Assembly (NCBI RefSeq): GCF_003952465.1
Contig: NZ_CP034448.1
Span: 2,457,001-2,521,000 of the forward strand
DNA: 64,000 bases
DNA from: Mesorhizobium sp. M1B.F.Ca.ET.045.04.1.1
Lineage (GTDB): Bacteria; Pseudomonadota; Alphaproteobacteria; Rhizobiales; Rhizobiaceae
Reading direction: 5' to 3'
A program made the translations under genes and the position numbers. The notes under the pieces are model-generated. The model was not told the DNA's origin. It ran no database searches and was given only the letters and a program-made list of their open reading frames with translations. Below are positions 8,911 through 17,390 of this stretch, piece after piece. How positions within the stretch are numbered: the stretch's first letter is position 1; every line of letters starts with the position of its first letter.

Positions 8911-8977
8911 ACCATGATTGCGAAGAGTGGGAAACCGGCTTCGGACAGGATCCTGGTCAGTAAACAGGAGTTGCGCG

Positions 8978-9952
8978 ATGGCGCATGATCACGCTTCGCA
9001 AGGGCACAGCCACGGGCCCGGTCATGTGCACGGCTCGACCGACAAGAAGCGGGTGCTGATCGCGGCCTGCCTGACCGGCGGCTTCATGGTCGCCGAAGCG
9101 CTCGGCGGCCTCATCACCGGGTCGCTGGCGCTGCTTGCGGACGCCGGCCACATGCTGGCGGATTCGATCGCGCTCGGGCTCGCCTGGTATGCCTTCCATC
9201 TCGCCGGCCGGCCGGCCACGGGTCGTCTCACCTACGGCTTCGGCCGCGTGAAGACGCTGGTCGCCTACACCAACGGCATCGCCATTTTCGTTATCGCGCT
9301 GTGGATCGTCTACGAGGCCTGGGGACGGCTGATGCACCCGGCTCCGGTGCTGGGCGGACCGATGCTGGTGGTGGCGGTCACCGGCTTGCTGGTCAACATC
9401 GCCGCTTTCTTCGTGCTCAATGGCGGCGATCGCGGAAGCCTGAACATGCGCGGCGCCATACTGCATGTGCTTGGCGATTTGCTTGGCTCGGCGGCGGCAA
9501 TAGCGGCGGCGCTCGTCATCCTCGCAACCGGCTGGACGCCGATCGATCCGATCCTCTCCGTGCTGGTGGCGCTGCTGATCCTGTCGACGGCGTGGTCGCT
9601 GATGCGCGAGGCCGCCCATGTGTTGCTCGAAGGTGTGCCGGCAAGCCTCGACCGCGACCTGATCGCCAAGGATATTGAAGCCACGGTCAAGGGGGTGCGC
9701 GAGGTGCATCACATGCATGTCTGGTCGCTGGACGGCACCAGCAACATGGCGACGCTGCACGCCTGCCTTAATGACGGCGTCGACCCGCATATGGCGGTGA
9801 GCGCCATCAAGAAGCGGCTTGCCGCCGAGCACGGCATCGACCATGCAACGGTGGAGCCCGAGTTCGGACTGTGCGCCGACAGCCATGACGAGCACGACCA
9901 TCACCACGATCATGCGCATGACGCGCCTCGCGATCGCCGGCACTATCACTGA
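8978..9952 (+). CDS. Cation diffusion facilitator (CDF) metal exporter
   Basis: This 324-residue inner-membrane antiporter has His-rich ends (HDHASQGHSHGPGHVHG at the start, HDEHDHHHDHAHD at the finish) and about six membrane segments. Transport-site residues appear in ADAGHMLADSIAL (helix 2) and HVLGDLLGS (helix 5), as in CzcD/ZitB zinc exporters. The cytoplasmic C-terminal domain contains VREVHHMHVWSLDG. ATG 8978 follows AGGAG. The likely cargo is Zn2+ or a related divalent ion; no metal regulator is adjacent. Confidence 0.92.
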   Translation: MAHDHASQGHSHGPGHVHGSTDKKRVLIAACLTGGFMVAEALGGLITGSLALLADAGHMLADSIALGLAWYAFHLAGRPATGRLTYGFGRVKTLVAYTNGIAIFVIALWIVYEAWGRLMHPAPVLGGPMLVVAVTGLLVNIAAFFVLNGGDRGSLNMRGAILHVLGDLLGSAAAIAAALVILATGWTPIDPILSVLVALLILSTAWSLMREAAHVLLEGVPASLDRDLIAKDIEATVKGVREVHHMHVWSLDGTSNMATLHACLNDGVDPHMAVSAIKKRLAAEHGIDHATVEPEFGLCADSHDEHDHHHDHAHDAPRDRRHYH

Positions 9953-9997
9953 GCCGGCAATGAGCTTGAAGAGCCTCGGATCGAGGGACGGCGCCTG

Positions 9998-10204
9998 ATG
10001 GATCGCGAGACGCGTAGCGCGGCGATCGCCGCGGCCTGTATACTACTGCTCTTCGGGCTCGCCGCCTATTTCCTGCCAACCATAATGCTGGCTGTCGGCA
10101 AGGTTTCGACAGTGCTCGCCGCCATCGTCGCCGCAATCTTCATGCTGGCGTTGTTCGTCGTCTTCTGGTTGCGCGGACGCAGCCAGCGCAAGAAAGGTCG
10201 CTGA
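9998..10204 (+). CDS. Small two-helix membrane protein, unknown function
   Basis: This 68-residue protein has two hydrophobic segments (about residues 9-31 and 38-58) and a basic tail RGRSQRKKGR, predicting a hairpin in the inner membrane with both ends inside. I do not recognise a family. Its stop is 1 nt from the start of the DenD-like gene, so the two are probably co-transcribed and translationally coupled. Confidence 0.65.
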   Translation: MDRETRSAAIAAACILLLFGLAAYFLPTIMLAVGKVSTVLAAIVAAIFMLALFVVFWLRGRSQRKKGR

Positions 10205-10205
10205 A

Positions 10206-11180
10206 ATGAGAATTCTGATCACCGGCGCCGCCGGCATGGTTGGCCGCAAACTGATCGCAAGGCTGGCCAAGGACGGTGTGCTGCGCGGGCGTAAAATCAC
10301 GGCGATCGATTTGCACGATATCGTGGCGCCGCAGGCGCCGGCGCTCGCGGGCGTCGATGTCTCGATCCATACCGGCGACCTTTCCGCGCCCGGCGCGACG
10401 GCTAAGCTCGTCGCTTCCCATCCGGATGTGATCTTCCATCTGGCCGGCATCGTGTCCGGCGAGGCGGAAGCCAATTTCGACCTCGGCTACCGCGTCAATC
10501 TCGACGGCACGCGCGCGCTGTTCGACGCCGTGCGCCTGGCGGGCTTTGCGCCGCGCCTCGTCTTCACCTCGTCGATCGCCGTGTTCGGCGCGCCGTTCCC
10601 CGATGTCATCCCGGACGAGTTCCATCCGACGCCGCTCACCTCATACGGCACGCAGAAGCAGATGAGCGAAGCGCTGCTTGCCGACTATACGCGGCGCGGC
10701 TTCTTCGACGGCATCGGCATCCGGCTGCCCACCATCTGCGTGCGGCCGGGCAAGCCGAACAAGGCGGCTTCGAGCTTCTTCTCCGGGATCATCCGCGAGC
10801 CGCTCAGCGGGCAAGAGGCGATCCTGCCGGTGCCGCGCTCGGTGCTGCACACGCATGCCAGCCCACGCTCGGCGGTGAATTTCCTGATCCATGCGGCAGA
10901 GATCGACGGCGACAAGGTCGGGCCGCGCCGCAACCTCACAATGCCCGGTGTCGCCGTGACCGTCGGCGAGCAGATTGAGGCGCTGGAGCGCATCGCCGGA
11001 CCCGAGGTGGTGAAGCGGATCCGCGAACAGCCAGACGAAACGATCTGGGCGATCGTCAAAGGCTGGCCGACGCGGTTCGAGGCGCGCCGCTCGCGGGAAC
11101 TGGGTTTTGTCGCCGAGAAGAATTTCGACGAGATCATCCGCGCTCATATCGAGGATGAGCTGGGCGGAAAGGTATATTGA
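10206..11180 (+). CDS. denD: D-erythronate dehydrogenase-like epimerase-family oxidoreductase
   Basis: This 324-residue extended SDR has the Rossmann motif TGAAGMVG at the start, the catalytic Ser in TSSIAVFG and the Tyr/Lys pair in YGTQK. The overall pattern (HLAGIVSGEAEANFDLGYRVNLDGT, RLPTICVRPGKPNKAAS) matches DenD, the NAD-dependent D-erythronate dehydrogenase of four-carbon acid-sugar catabolism. The partner kinase and decarboxylase genes are not next to it, so the physiological substrate is less certain. Confidence 0.82.
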   Translation: MRILITGAAGMVGRKLIARLAKDGVLRGRKITAIDLHDIVAPQAPALAGVDVSIHTGDLSAPGATAKLVASHPDVIFHLAGIVSGEAEANFDLGYRVNLDGTRALFDAVRLAGFAPRLVFTSSIAVFGAPFPDVIPDEFHPTPLTSYGTQKQMSEALLADYTRRGFFDGIGIRLPTICVRPGKPNKAASSFFSGIIREPLSGQEAILPVPRSVLHTHASPRSAVNFLIHAAEIDGDKVGPRRNLTMPGVAVTVGEQIEALERIAGPEVVKRIREQPDETIWAIVKGWPTRFEARRSRELGFVAEKNFDEIIRAHIEDELGGKVY

Positions 11181-11366
11181 TATTCAGGTGATGCCGGCCT
11201 GCGAATGGCGGCTTCCTGCGCTTCCGGCCTTCGCCGGCCGAAGCATTCACGAATGGCGTGGCAGCCAAATTAAGGCTACGGCCGGCGTAGGCCGGTTCGC
11301 GGAAACCACCATTCTCGGCTCGGCCTGACCTGAATCTCAACACACCTTGGCGAGCCAGCCTTAAAA

Positions 11367-12563
11367 TCAGGCGCCGCCCGTCAGGCTGGCCGACAAAAGC
11401 AGCAGGCCGACCAGGAAGATGAAGGCCGCGCCGCCGATCTCGACGATCGAATGGATACGGTTGCCGAGGCGTCCGTCGCCGGCGAAATAGACCGCCCAAT
11501 TCTTCGCCGTCACCGCGAGCGTCGCCAGCGCCGAGACCGTGATCGCGGTGCCGATCGACATCGCCAGCACCGACAGCAGGCCACCCATCCAGAGCCCGTT
11601 GAGGAGCGCAAAGCTCAGCACGATCAGCGCGCCGGAGCAGGGGCGGATGCCAACGGCGGCCACCGCCGACCAGGCGGTCTTCCAGTCGAAACGGTCGCCC
11701 GAAAGCAGCGCCGGGTCCGGAGCATGCGAATGGCCGCAGGTCTCGCAGACTTCTCCCGGACCATGGTCGTGATGATGATGCCCAGCGTGATCATGGTCGT
11801 GCGCCGCGTGGTCGTGATGATGGTGATCGTGCGCGCTGTGATCCTGTGCCTCGTGGCTGCGCGCATGCGAATGCGCCGCATGAGCATGCGTCGAATGCGA
11901 ATGAGTGTGGGAATGGCTCGCGTGGGAATGCGCGCCAGCGTGCGAGTGCCCGCCATGCGAATGGCCGGCGTGCGCCGCCGACAGGCTGTAGGCGGGCGCT
12001 CTGCCGAGCAGGCGCAGTATCGATGGACCGAGCTTGCGCCACAAAAGCCAGGCGCCGAACAGGGTGACCAGCACAAAGCTGGAGATCTCGAGGAACCAGG
12101 CCGCGTCGGTCATCGACACCGCCGTGCCGCGCAGCACGAAATAGGCAAGCACCATGACGACGACCGCGGTGAGGCCCTGCAGCAGCGCCGAGACGAAGGA
12201 CAGCATGATGCCGCGCTTCAGCGCCACTTCGTTGGCGACCATGTAGGACGAGATCACCGCCTTGCCGTGGCCGGGGCCGGCGGCGTGAAAGATGCCATAG
12301 GCGAAGGAAAGCCCGACCAGCAGCCAGAGCTTGCTGCCGTCCTGGCGCATCGCCTTCATGGCGGCGGCCAGCGAATGGTAGAATTCCTGCTGCCTCAGAT
12401 TGATCCACATCAGGATATGGGCGAACGGGCCGGAGGTGCTGGGCGCCATGCCGTCATTGGTGCCGATGCCGAGCGAGCTCTGGGCATGGGCGGCGCCGGG
12501 CAGATGGGTAAGCACCAGGGTGGCGGCCAAAAGGCCAAGCGCCAAGCGCAGCGATGGTTTCAT
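11367..12563 (-). CDS. NicO/RcnA-family nickel/cobalt transporter with His-rich loop
   Basis: This 398-residue membrane protein begins with a signal-like segment. It then carries GIFHAAGPGHGKAVISSY, the H-A-A-G-P-G-H-G-K motif of NicO/RcnA permeases, and a C-terminal GIRPCSGALIVLSFALL motif. The central cytoplasmic loop (about residues 195-275) is an exceptional run of His/Asp/Ala repeats followed by CETCGHSH, a likely metal buffer. ATG 12563 follows AAGGATAA; GTG 12566 is an alternative. It lies 7 nt after the DUF1007 gene, the usual partner. The direction of transport (efflux or uptake) is not readable. Confidence 0.88.
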   Translation of the reverse strand: MKPSLRLALGLLAATLVLTHLPGAAHAQSSLGIGTNDGMAPSTSGPFAHILMWINLRQQEFYHSLAAAMKAMRQDGSKLWLLVGLSFAYGIFHAAGPGHGKAVISSYMVANEVALKRGIMLSFVSALLQGLTAVVVMVLAYFVLRGTAVSMTDAAWFLEISSFVLVTLFGAWLLWRKLGPSILRLLGRAPAYSLSAAHAGHSHGGHSHAGAHSHASHSHTHSHSTHAHAAHSHARSHEAQDHSAHDHHHHDHAAHDHDHAGHHHHDHGPGEVCETCGHSHAPDPALLSGDRFDWKTAWSAVAAVGIRPCSGALIVLSFALLNGLWMGGLLSVLAMSIGTAITVSALATLAVTAKNWAVYFAGDGRLGNRIHSIVEIGGAAFIFLVGLLLLSASLTGGA

Positions 12564-12570
12564 CACCGGT

Positions 12571-13257
12571 TTATCCTTCTGGCGGGCAGGTCAGTTCGAG
12601 GTTGGTGGCGAAGATCTTGCTCATGTCGGTGCCCGTCGGATCGTTGAAGAACGCGTCCGTCAGGGTCTTCTGGTTTTCCTTGATCGCTTCGTCCGGATCG
12701 GGACGGATGACCTTCTTGGTGCAGTTCGAGGGCAAGCCCTCGACGGTGAGGTTGGCGTCGTCGGTGAAGTCGATCGCCGTATAGAAGGTCGGATCGTAGA
12801 CGCCGATGTCGATCTTGCCGGCGAGCTTGATCGGTGTCTTCGGCTGCGATTCGAACAGGATGATCAGCTGGTCGTTGTCGAAGTTGGCCATCAGATGCGG
12901 CGGCGGGACCATGGGTACGTCCTTGCCGTCCTGAGTGACGAGCTGGAAGTAGTTGAACTCGGCCAGCGAGGAATGGACGGTGTCGGCCACTTCCTTGAGC
13001 TCTTTGTCGTCAAGCTTCAGATCGGAGTTCTTGTCGAACTCCATCATCACAGTACTCGAAAAAAGATCGTCGAAGCGCCAAAGGTGGCGCAGCGCCGTCA
13101 CACTTTGGTGATCTTCGCTGAGGATGACGTCGAGGCGGGCTTCAGCGAAGACGTGGGGATGCACCTCGGCCGGCTCGACCGCGGCAAATGTCACTGCTGC
13201 GGCCGAAGCCAGCATGGTTGCTTGCCGTTTCAGGTGCATTCTCAGCCGCGATTCCAT
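12571..13257 (-). CDS. DUF1007 family protein, partner of the Ni/Co transporter
   Basis: This 228-residue exported protein has a signal-like N terminus (LKRQATMLASAAAVTFAAV), then AEVHPHVFAEARLDV, the family's conserved beginning, and an EF-hand-like DKNSDLKLDDKEL. DUF1007 proteins almost always precede a NicO-type permease and are thought to help periplasmic metal handling. The start could also be ATG 13239 (MHLKRQA), which would give a shorter signal peptide; neither has a good ribosome site. It forms an operon with the transporter. Confidence 0.85.
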   Translation of the reverse strand: MESRLRMHLKRQATMLASAAAVTFAAVEPAEVHPHVFAEARLDVILSEDHQSVTALRHLWRFDDLFSSTVMMEFDKNSDLKLDDKELKEVADTVHSSLAEFNYFQLVTQDGKDVPMVPPPHLMANFDNDQLIILFESQPKTPIKLAGKIDIGVYDPTFYTAIDFTDDANLTVEGLPSNCTKKVIRPDPDEAIKENQKTLTDAFFNDPTGTDMSKIFATNLELTCPPEG

Positions 13258-13327
13258 CGACTTTGGGAGTGGACCCCGAGAGTTATCAGAAAGGGGGCGA
13301 AATTGGGACCGCGAGCCTCCCGGTCGG

Positions 13328-14227
13328 TCACGCTGCGTCGCGTGTCCTGAACCAGTGCACCAGGAAATCGACGAAGACGCGGACCTTGGCAGGCAGGTAG
13401 CGGCGGTGCGGATAGACGGCGAAGATGCCGCTGCCCGACAGGATACGGTCGTCGAGCACCGTTACCAGCCGGCCGCTGGATAGATCGGGCGCGGCGATGA
13501 AATCCGGCAGGATGGTGAAGCCCAGGCCCGAGACGGCTGCGGCTCTCGCCGCCATCGGACTGTTCACCTCGATCGGACCCGAGACGGTGACGCTGACCGA
13601 ATCCTCGCCGTCGCCCTTGAAGCGCCAGTTGGCTAAAGAGCGGCCATTGGTGTCGACGATGCAGGGCATGTTGGAAAGATCCTGCGGGCGCGTCGGCATG
13701 CCATGCTTTGCGATCAGCTCGGGCGACGCGCAAAGCTTGATCGAAAACGGCCCCAGGCGCCTGGCGATCAGCGAGGAGTTCTCCAGCCGCGAAATGCGCA
13801 CGGCGACATCGAAGCCTTCCTCGACCAGATCGACGAAGCGGTCGTCGAGATGGATGTCGAGCACGATGTCGGGATGCTGCTTGGCGAAATCGATCAATGA
13901 TTGGCCGATCGGCGCGTCGGCGAAGGTGCGCGCCGCCGAAAGCTTGATCCGGCCGCGCACGTCGCCGGAGGATTCGCGCACTGCGTCGGCCAGGCTGTCA
14001 ACCTCGCGCACGATTTCGGAGGCGCGCTGATAATAGGTGTGGCCGGCTTCGGTCAGCGAGAACTGCCTGGTGGTGCGGTTCAACAGCAGCGCGCCGAGCT
14101 CGTCCTCCAGCTCGCGCACATATTTCGACAGCAGCGCCTTCGAGCGGCCGATCTTGCGCGCGGCGGCCGAGAAGCCTTCCGCCTCGACCACGTCGATGAA
14201 GGCGCGCATGCGGGTCAACGTATCCAT
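13328..14227 (-). CDS. LysR-family transcriptional regulator
   Basis: This is a 299-residue protein. The winged helix-turn-helix is at the N terminus (MRAFIDVVEAEGFSAAARK, SKALLSKYVRELEDELG, LLNRTTRQFSLTEAG), followed by the periplasmic-binding-protein-like effector domain typical of the CrgA/DsdC-type subgroup (WRFKGDGEDSVSVTVSGP). The start is 2 nt after the stop of the amidase gene, so it is read on the same mRNA, unlike the usual divergent LysR arrangement. Its effector is unknown. Confidence 0.9.
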   Translation of the reverse strand: MDTLTRMRAFIDVVEAEGFSAAARKIGRSKALLSKYVRELEDELGALLLNRTTRQFSLTEAGHTYYQRASEIVREVDSLADAVRESSGDVRGRIKLSAARTFADAPIGQSLIDFAKQHPDIVLDIHLDDRFVDLVEEGFDVAVRISRLENSSLIARRLGPFSIKLCASPELIAKHGMPTRPQDLSNMPCIVDTNGRSLANWRFKGDGEDSVSVTVSGPIEVNSPMAARAAAVSGLGFTILPDFIAAPDLSSGRLVTVLDDRILSGSGIFAVYPHRRYLPAKVRVFVDFLVHWFRTRDAA

Positions 14228-14229
14228 GA

Positions 14230-15429
14230 TCAGACCTTTCGTGCCGCGTCGAGAATCCTGCGGCCGAGCCGTATCAAAGCGACGTCGCTGCCGGAAGGGC
14301 CCAGCAGCGACAGGCCGAAGGGCGCGCCGTCGACAGAACCGAGCGGCAAGGTGATTTGCGGGAAACCCGACAGGCCGGCCAGGCACAACAGATGCAGCGC
14401 CCTTTCGCGATAGGCCTGGAACTGTTCCGGTGTGCTTGCCGCGAGCGGCGCTGCGCCTGGAACGGTCGGCAGGACGAGAAGACCGTTGTCGCCCAGCAGG
14501 GCGCCCAATTCGGCGCGGAAAGCGGATCGGCGTGCCGTCTCGGCGGCAACCGTGCCGGCATCGATCGTACGGCCGAAGCCGAAACGCTCATCGACGCCAG
14601 GGCCAAGGCCGTGGTTGCCCGCGGAGATCCAGCCGCCATGAACCTGCCAGGCCTCGTAGGCCTGCAGCCTGCGAAAGCACCAATAGAGTTCATCCGGAGA
14701 CGAGGCGAAGGCGTATCCCGTCTCGGTCGGCTCGCCGACGACGCCGGCGGCCAGCGCCTTCATCCGCGCGTATTCGGCGGCCTCGGCCGGGCCGGCAACG
14801 AAGGCATCGAGCGAGTGGATCGCCAGCGGGCGGTTGAGCGGATGCCGGTGCGGATCATCGCCGAGCAGCAGCTTGCCGACCGCCTCATAGGTCTCGATGT
14901 CGCCGGCGAACCAGCCGAAGGTGTCGAAGCTCGGCGCCAGCTTCATCGCGCCGTCGAGCGAGATGCGGCCGTGGCTGGTGCGCAGCCCGATCAGGCCGCA
15001 GAAGCTCGCCGGCGCGCGGATCGAGCCGCCGGTGTCGGAGCCGATGGCGATGTCGGCAAGGCCGCCTGCGACTGCAGATGCCGATCCCGAGGAGGAGCCG
15101 CCGGTCACGCGGTTTGGAGCGGCCGCGTTCACCGGGAACGCGAAATGCGAATTCTGGCCGAACAGCGAGAAGGCAAGCTCGTCGGTCTGCGTCTTGCCGA
15201 CGAATTGCGCGCCGGCATCGAGAATCACCTGCACGGCCTCGGCCGTCTGCGAGGCGGCGTGCGCCTCATCGAACTTGCGCGGGTTGCCGCAACCGGTGCG
15301 GTAGCCGGCGATGTCGTAAATGTCCTTGACCGCAAGGCGCAGGCCGGCAAGCGGGCCTATTTCCGCATTTGCCACAGGCATTTGGCGCAGATCGAGGAAG
15401 GCGTTGAGAGGGCCGTGAGTACCTGGCAT
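14230..15429 (-). CDS. Amidase (amidase-signature family)
   Basis: This 399-residue enzyme has the full Ser-cisSer-Lys triad: Lys in LAVKDIYDIAG, cis-Ser in TGGSSSGSASAVAGG and nucleophile Ser in GSDTGGSIRAPA. It hydrolyses an amide or amidine bond; the substrate is not readable. It is shorter than GatA and lies outside a gatCAB context, so a catabolic amidase is more likely. ATG 15429 (MPGTHG) is preferred over the upstream in-frame start. It is followed at 2 nt by a LysR gene. Confidence 0.88.
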   Translation of the reverse strand: MPGTHGPLNAFLDLRQMPVANAEIGPLAGLRLAVKDIYDIAGYRTGCGNPRKFDEAHAASQTAEAVQVILDAGAQFVGKTQTDELAFSLFGQNSHFAFPVNAAAPNRVTGGSSSGSASAVAGGLADIAIGSDTGGSIRAPASFCGLIGLRTSHGRISLDGAMKLAPSFDTFGWFAGDIETYEAVGKLLLGDDPHRHPLNRPLAIHSLDAFVAGPAEAAEYARMKALAAGVVGEPTETGYAFASSPDELYWCFRRLQAYEAWQVHGGWISAGNHGLGPGVDERFGFGRTIDAGTVAAETARRSAFRAELGALLGDNGLLVLPTVPGAAPLAASTPEQFQAYRERALHLLCLAGLSGFPQITLPLGSVDGAPFGLSLLGPSGSDVALIRLGRRILDAARKV

Positions 15430-15503
15430 CGTTCGATTTCCGGATACGGTCCACAAACATTGTTCGATGCCGGAATTTTTACAACCGGCGCTTACGATTT
15501 TTA

Positions 15504-15532
15504 TTGATTGTAAAACCCTTCGCTCTTATATC
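15504..15532 (+). promoter_or_regulatory. Candidate sigma-70 promoter for ornithine decarboxylase
   Basis: TTGATT (15504-15509) and TATATC (15527-15532) are separated by 17 bp and sit at the left end of the 537-bp gap before the ODC gene. If used, they would give an mRNA leader of about 430 nt, enough to hold the structured element described downstream. This is a pattern match only. Confidence 0.35.
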
Positions 15533-15689
15533 GCGCTTGCCCAAAGTCGCACGTGCCTGTGGGTGTCCGCCGATCCTCGAATGGTGAGGGCAATCGGTAA
15601 GGTAACTGGAGCCAACCCCTCCAGTCGGTCAGTGGCCAACCACAAGATCGAGGACACCTTGAAGCAACGACGGTGCGGGCCTTTCTGGT

Positions 15690-15960
15690 TCTCTTCCGGT
15701 CGTCCAAAGACCGGGGTTACTAAAGAGGCACACCTTCATTGCCGGCAGTGCGGATGGTCTCCCATCCAAGCCAAGGCAGACAAAGCGAACCGAGGCCGGG
15801 CAAGGCCAAGGTTCATCGCCGCGAGACGGCGGTTCATGGTTCCGGGGTCTCCACCGGCTGGTTCCATGGATTTTCGTCCCGCCTTTGTCCACCGCGTGTT
15901 CGCGAGGCCGACGGCCCGTGACGCGCAGCCTTTGTGCACGCCGCAAGGCGTGATGGAGAG
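15690..15960 (+). promoter_or_regulatory. Structured 5' leader, likely the speF RNA element
   Basis: The region before the ODC gene is rich in hairpins: CCGGTC (15696-15701) with GACCGG (15709-15714); GGATGG (15752-15757) with CCATCC (15762-15767); and GCCG-rich stems around 15815-15835. It has no plausible gene. In alphaproteobacteria, ornithine decarboxylase genes of exactly this fold-type III class are preceded by the conserved speF RNA motif (RF00518). Position, length and the phrase CCCATCCAAGCC fit it, but I have not aligned it to the Rfam model. Confidence 0.55.
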
Positions 15961-15966
15961 ACCGCT

Positions 15967-17100
15967 ATGGCTACTCAGCGCATCCTCGACTTCCTCGCCA
16001 CCCGACGTCCGAACGGCCCCTGCCTGGTCGTCGACCTCGATGTCGTGCGCGACAATTTCCGCGCCTTCGAGAAGGCGTTGCCCGATTCCAGGATCTACTA
16101 TGCGGTGAAAGCAAACCCGGCGCCGGAGATCCTGCGCCTGCTTGCTGCGATGGGCTCGTCCTTCGACACCGCATCCGTTGCCGAGGTTGAGATGGCGATG
16201 GACGCCGGCGCGCCGGCCGACCGCATTTCCTTCGGCAACACCATCAAGAAGGAGCGCGACATTGCGCGCGCCTATCAGCTCGGCATCCGCCTCTACGCGG
16301 TGGACTGCGTCGAGGAGGTCGAGAAGATCGCCCGCGCCGCCCCCGGCTCGCGCGTGTTCTGCCGCGTGCTCACCGACGGCGAGGGCGCCGAATGGCCGCT
16401 GTCGCGCAAGTTCGGCTGCGTGCCGGCGATGGCCGTCGACGTGCTGCGCCATGCCAAGGGCCTCGGCCTCGACGCCTATGGCGTGTCGTTCCATGTCGGC
16501 TCGCAGCAGACGGACCTCACGGCCTGGGACCGCGCGCTGGGCGACGCCAAGAAGGTATTCGCGACGCTCGCCGAGGAAGGCATTGTGCTCAAGATGGTCA
16601 ACATGGGCGGCGGCTTCCCGACCCGTTACCTGAAGGACGTGCCCGCGGCACAGTCCTATGGCCAGGCCATCTTCTCGGCGCTGCGCAAGCATTTCGGCAA
16701 CGCACTGCCCGAGACGATCATCGAGCCGGGCCGTGGCATGGTCGGCAATGCCGGCGTCATCAAGTCGGAAGTCGTGCTGATCTCGAAGAAGGCCGACAAC
16801 GACAATGTGCGCTGGGTGTTCCTCGACATCGGCAAGTTCGGCGGCCTCGCCGAGACCATGGACGAGGCGATCCGCTATCCGATCGTCACTCGCCACGACG
16901 GCTCGGAGACCGCGCCTTGCGTGCTCGCCGGCCCGACCTGCGATTCGGCCGACGTGCTCTACGAGAAGACGCCTTATCCGCTGCCCTTGTCGCTGACCAT
17001 CGGCGACGAGGTGCTGATCGAAGGCACCGGCGCCTATACGACCACCTACTCGGCGGTCGCCTTCAACGGCTTCGAGCCTCTCCGATCCTACGTGATCTGA
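15967..17100 (+). CDS. Ornithine decarboxylase, fold-type III (DapDC/ODC family)
   Basis: This 377-residue PLP enzyme makes putrescine from ornithine, the first step of polyamine synthesis. The PLP lysine is in YYAVKANP near residue 43. Further motifs are FDTASVAEVEMAMDAG, SFHVGSQQ, NMGGGFP (phosphate loop), IIEPGRGMVGNAG and the C-terminal catalytic Cys/Asp in AGPTCDSADVLYE. The length and these motifs match alphaproteobacterial ODC; some family members also accept lysine. ATG 15967 follows GGAGAG. Regulation through the leader RNA is likely. Confidence 0.9.
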   Translation: MATQRILDFLATRRPNGPCLVVDLDVVRDNFRAFEKALPDSRIYYAVKANPAPEILRLLAAMGSSFDTASVAEVEMAMDAGAPADRISFGNTIKKERDIARAYQLGIRLYAVDCVEEVEKIARAAPGSRVFCRVLTDGEGAEWPLSRKFGCVPAMAVDVLRHAKGLGLDAYGVSFHVGSQQTDLTAWDRALGDAKKVFATLAEEGIVLKMVNMGGGFPTRYLKDVPAAQSYGQAIFSALRKHFGNALPETIIEPGRGMVGNAGVIKSEVVLISKKADNDNVRWVFLDIGKFGGLAETMDEAIRYPIVTRHDGSETAPCVLAGPTCDSADVLYEKTPYPLPLSLTIGDEVLIEGTGAYTTTYSAVAFNGFEPLRSYVI

Positions 17101-17240
17101 CCGGTTCGCAAGGACCGCTCAGATCAACCCGAGTGGGTGTCTGTCATCCGCCCGGGCTCGCTTGTGGAACAGATCTCCGCTCGTGAAGGATCGCGGAAAT
17201 GGATATGGCAAATCTCATCGTTGACGGCACTGCGCGACTC

Positions 17241-17390
17241 CTCTCCCCCTCGAGGGGGAGATGGCCGCGCAGCGGCCAGAGGGGGTCAGTCCGACCGGGC
17301 TCGGCCTGCTGCGGCAGATGGAGGCTGGCGCTTCACGCGCGGCGACCCCCTCTGTCGCATTTGGCGACATCTCCCCCTCGAGGGGGGAGA
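17241..17390. repeat. Pair of inverted palindromic units (RIME/REP-like mosaic)
   Basis: Unit 1 (17241-17287) starts CTCTCCCCCTCGAGGGGGAG and ends AGAGGGGGTC. Unit 2 (17344-17390) is its reverse-complement arrangement, starting GACCCCCTCTG and ending CTCGAGGGGGGAGA. Each has an internal hairpin with a different sequence (GGCCGCGCAGCGGCC versus GTCGCATTTGGCGAC), so pairing is kept while bases change. This is the design of rhizobial intergenic mosaic elements. The pair overlaps the 5' end of the acetyltransferase reading frame. Confidence 0.75.

Noticed and set aside
11181..11366. GGCCGGCG-type short palindromes after the DenD-like gene
   Set aside because: Several weak overlapping GC-rich stems with no clear unit, partner copy in the window, or terminator tail.
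15629..15946. 105-codon minus-strand frame in the ODC leader
   Set aside because: No ribosome site or family pattern; the region is better explained as structured leader RNA.
17095..17130. GATCTGA...TCAGATC inverted repeat at the ODC stop codon as a terminator
   Set aside because: It forms a stem but lacks a T-run, so termination cannot be claimed.
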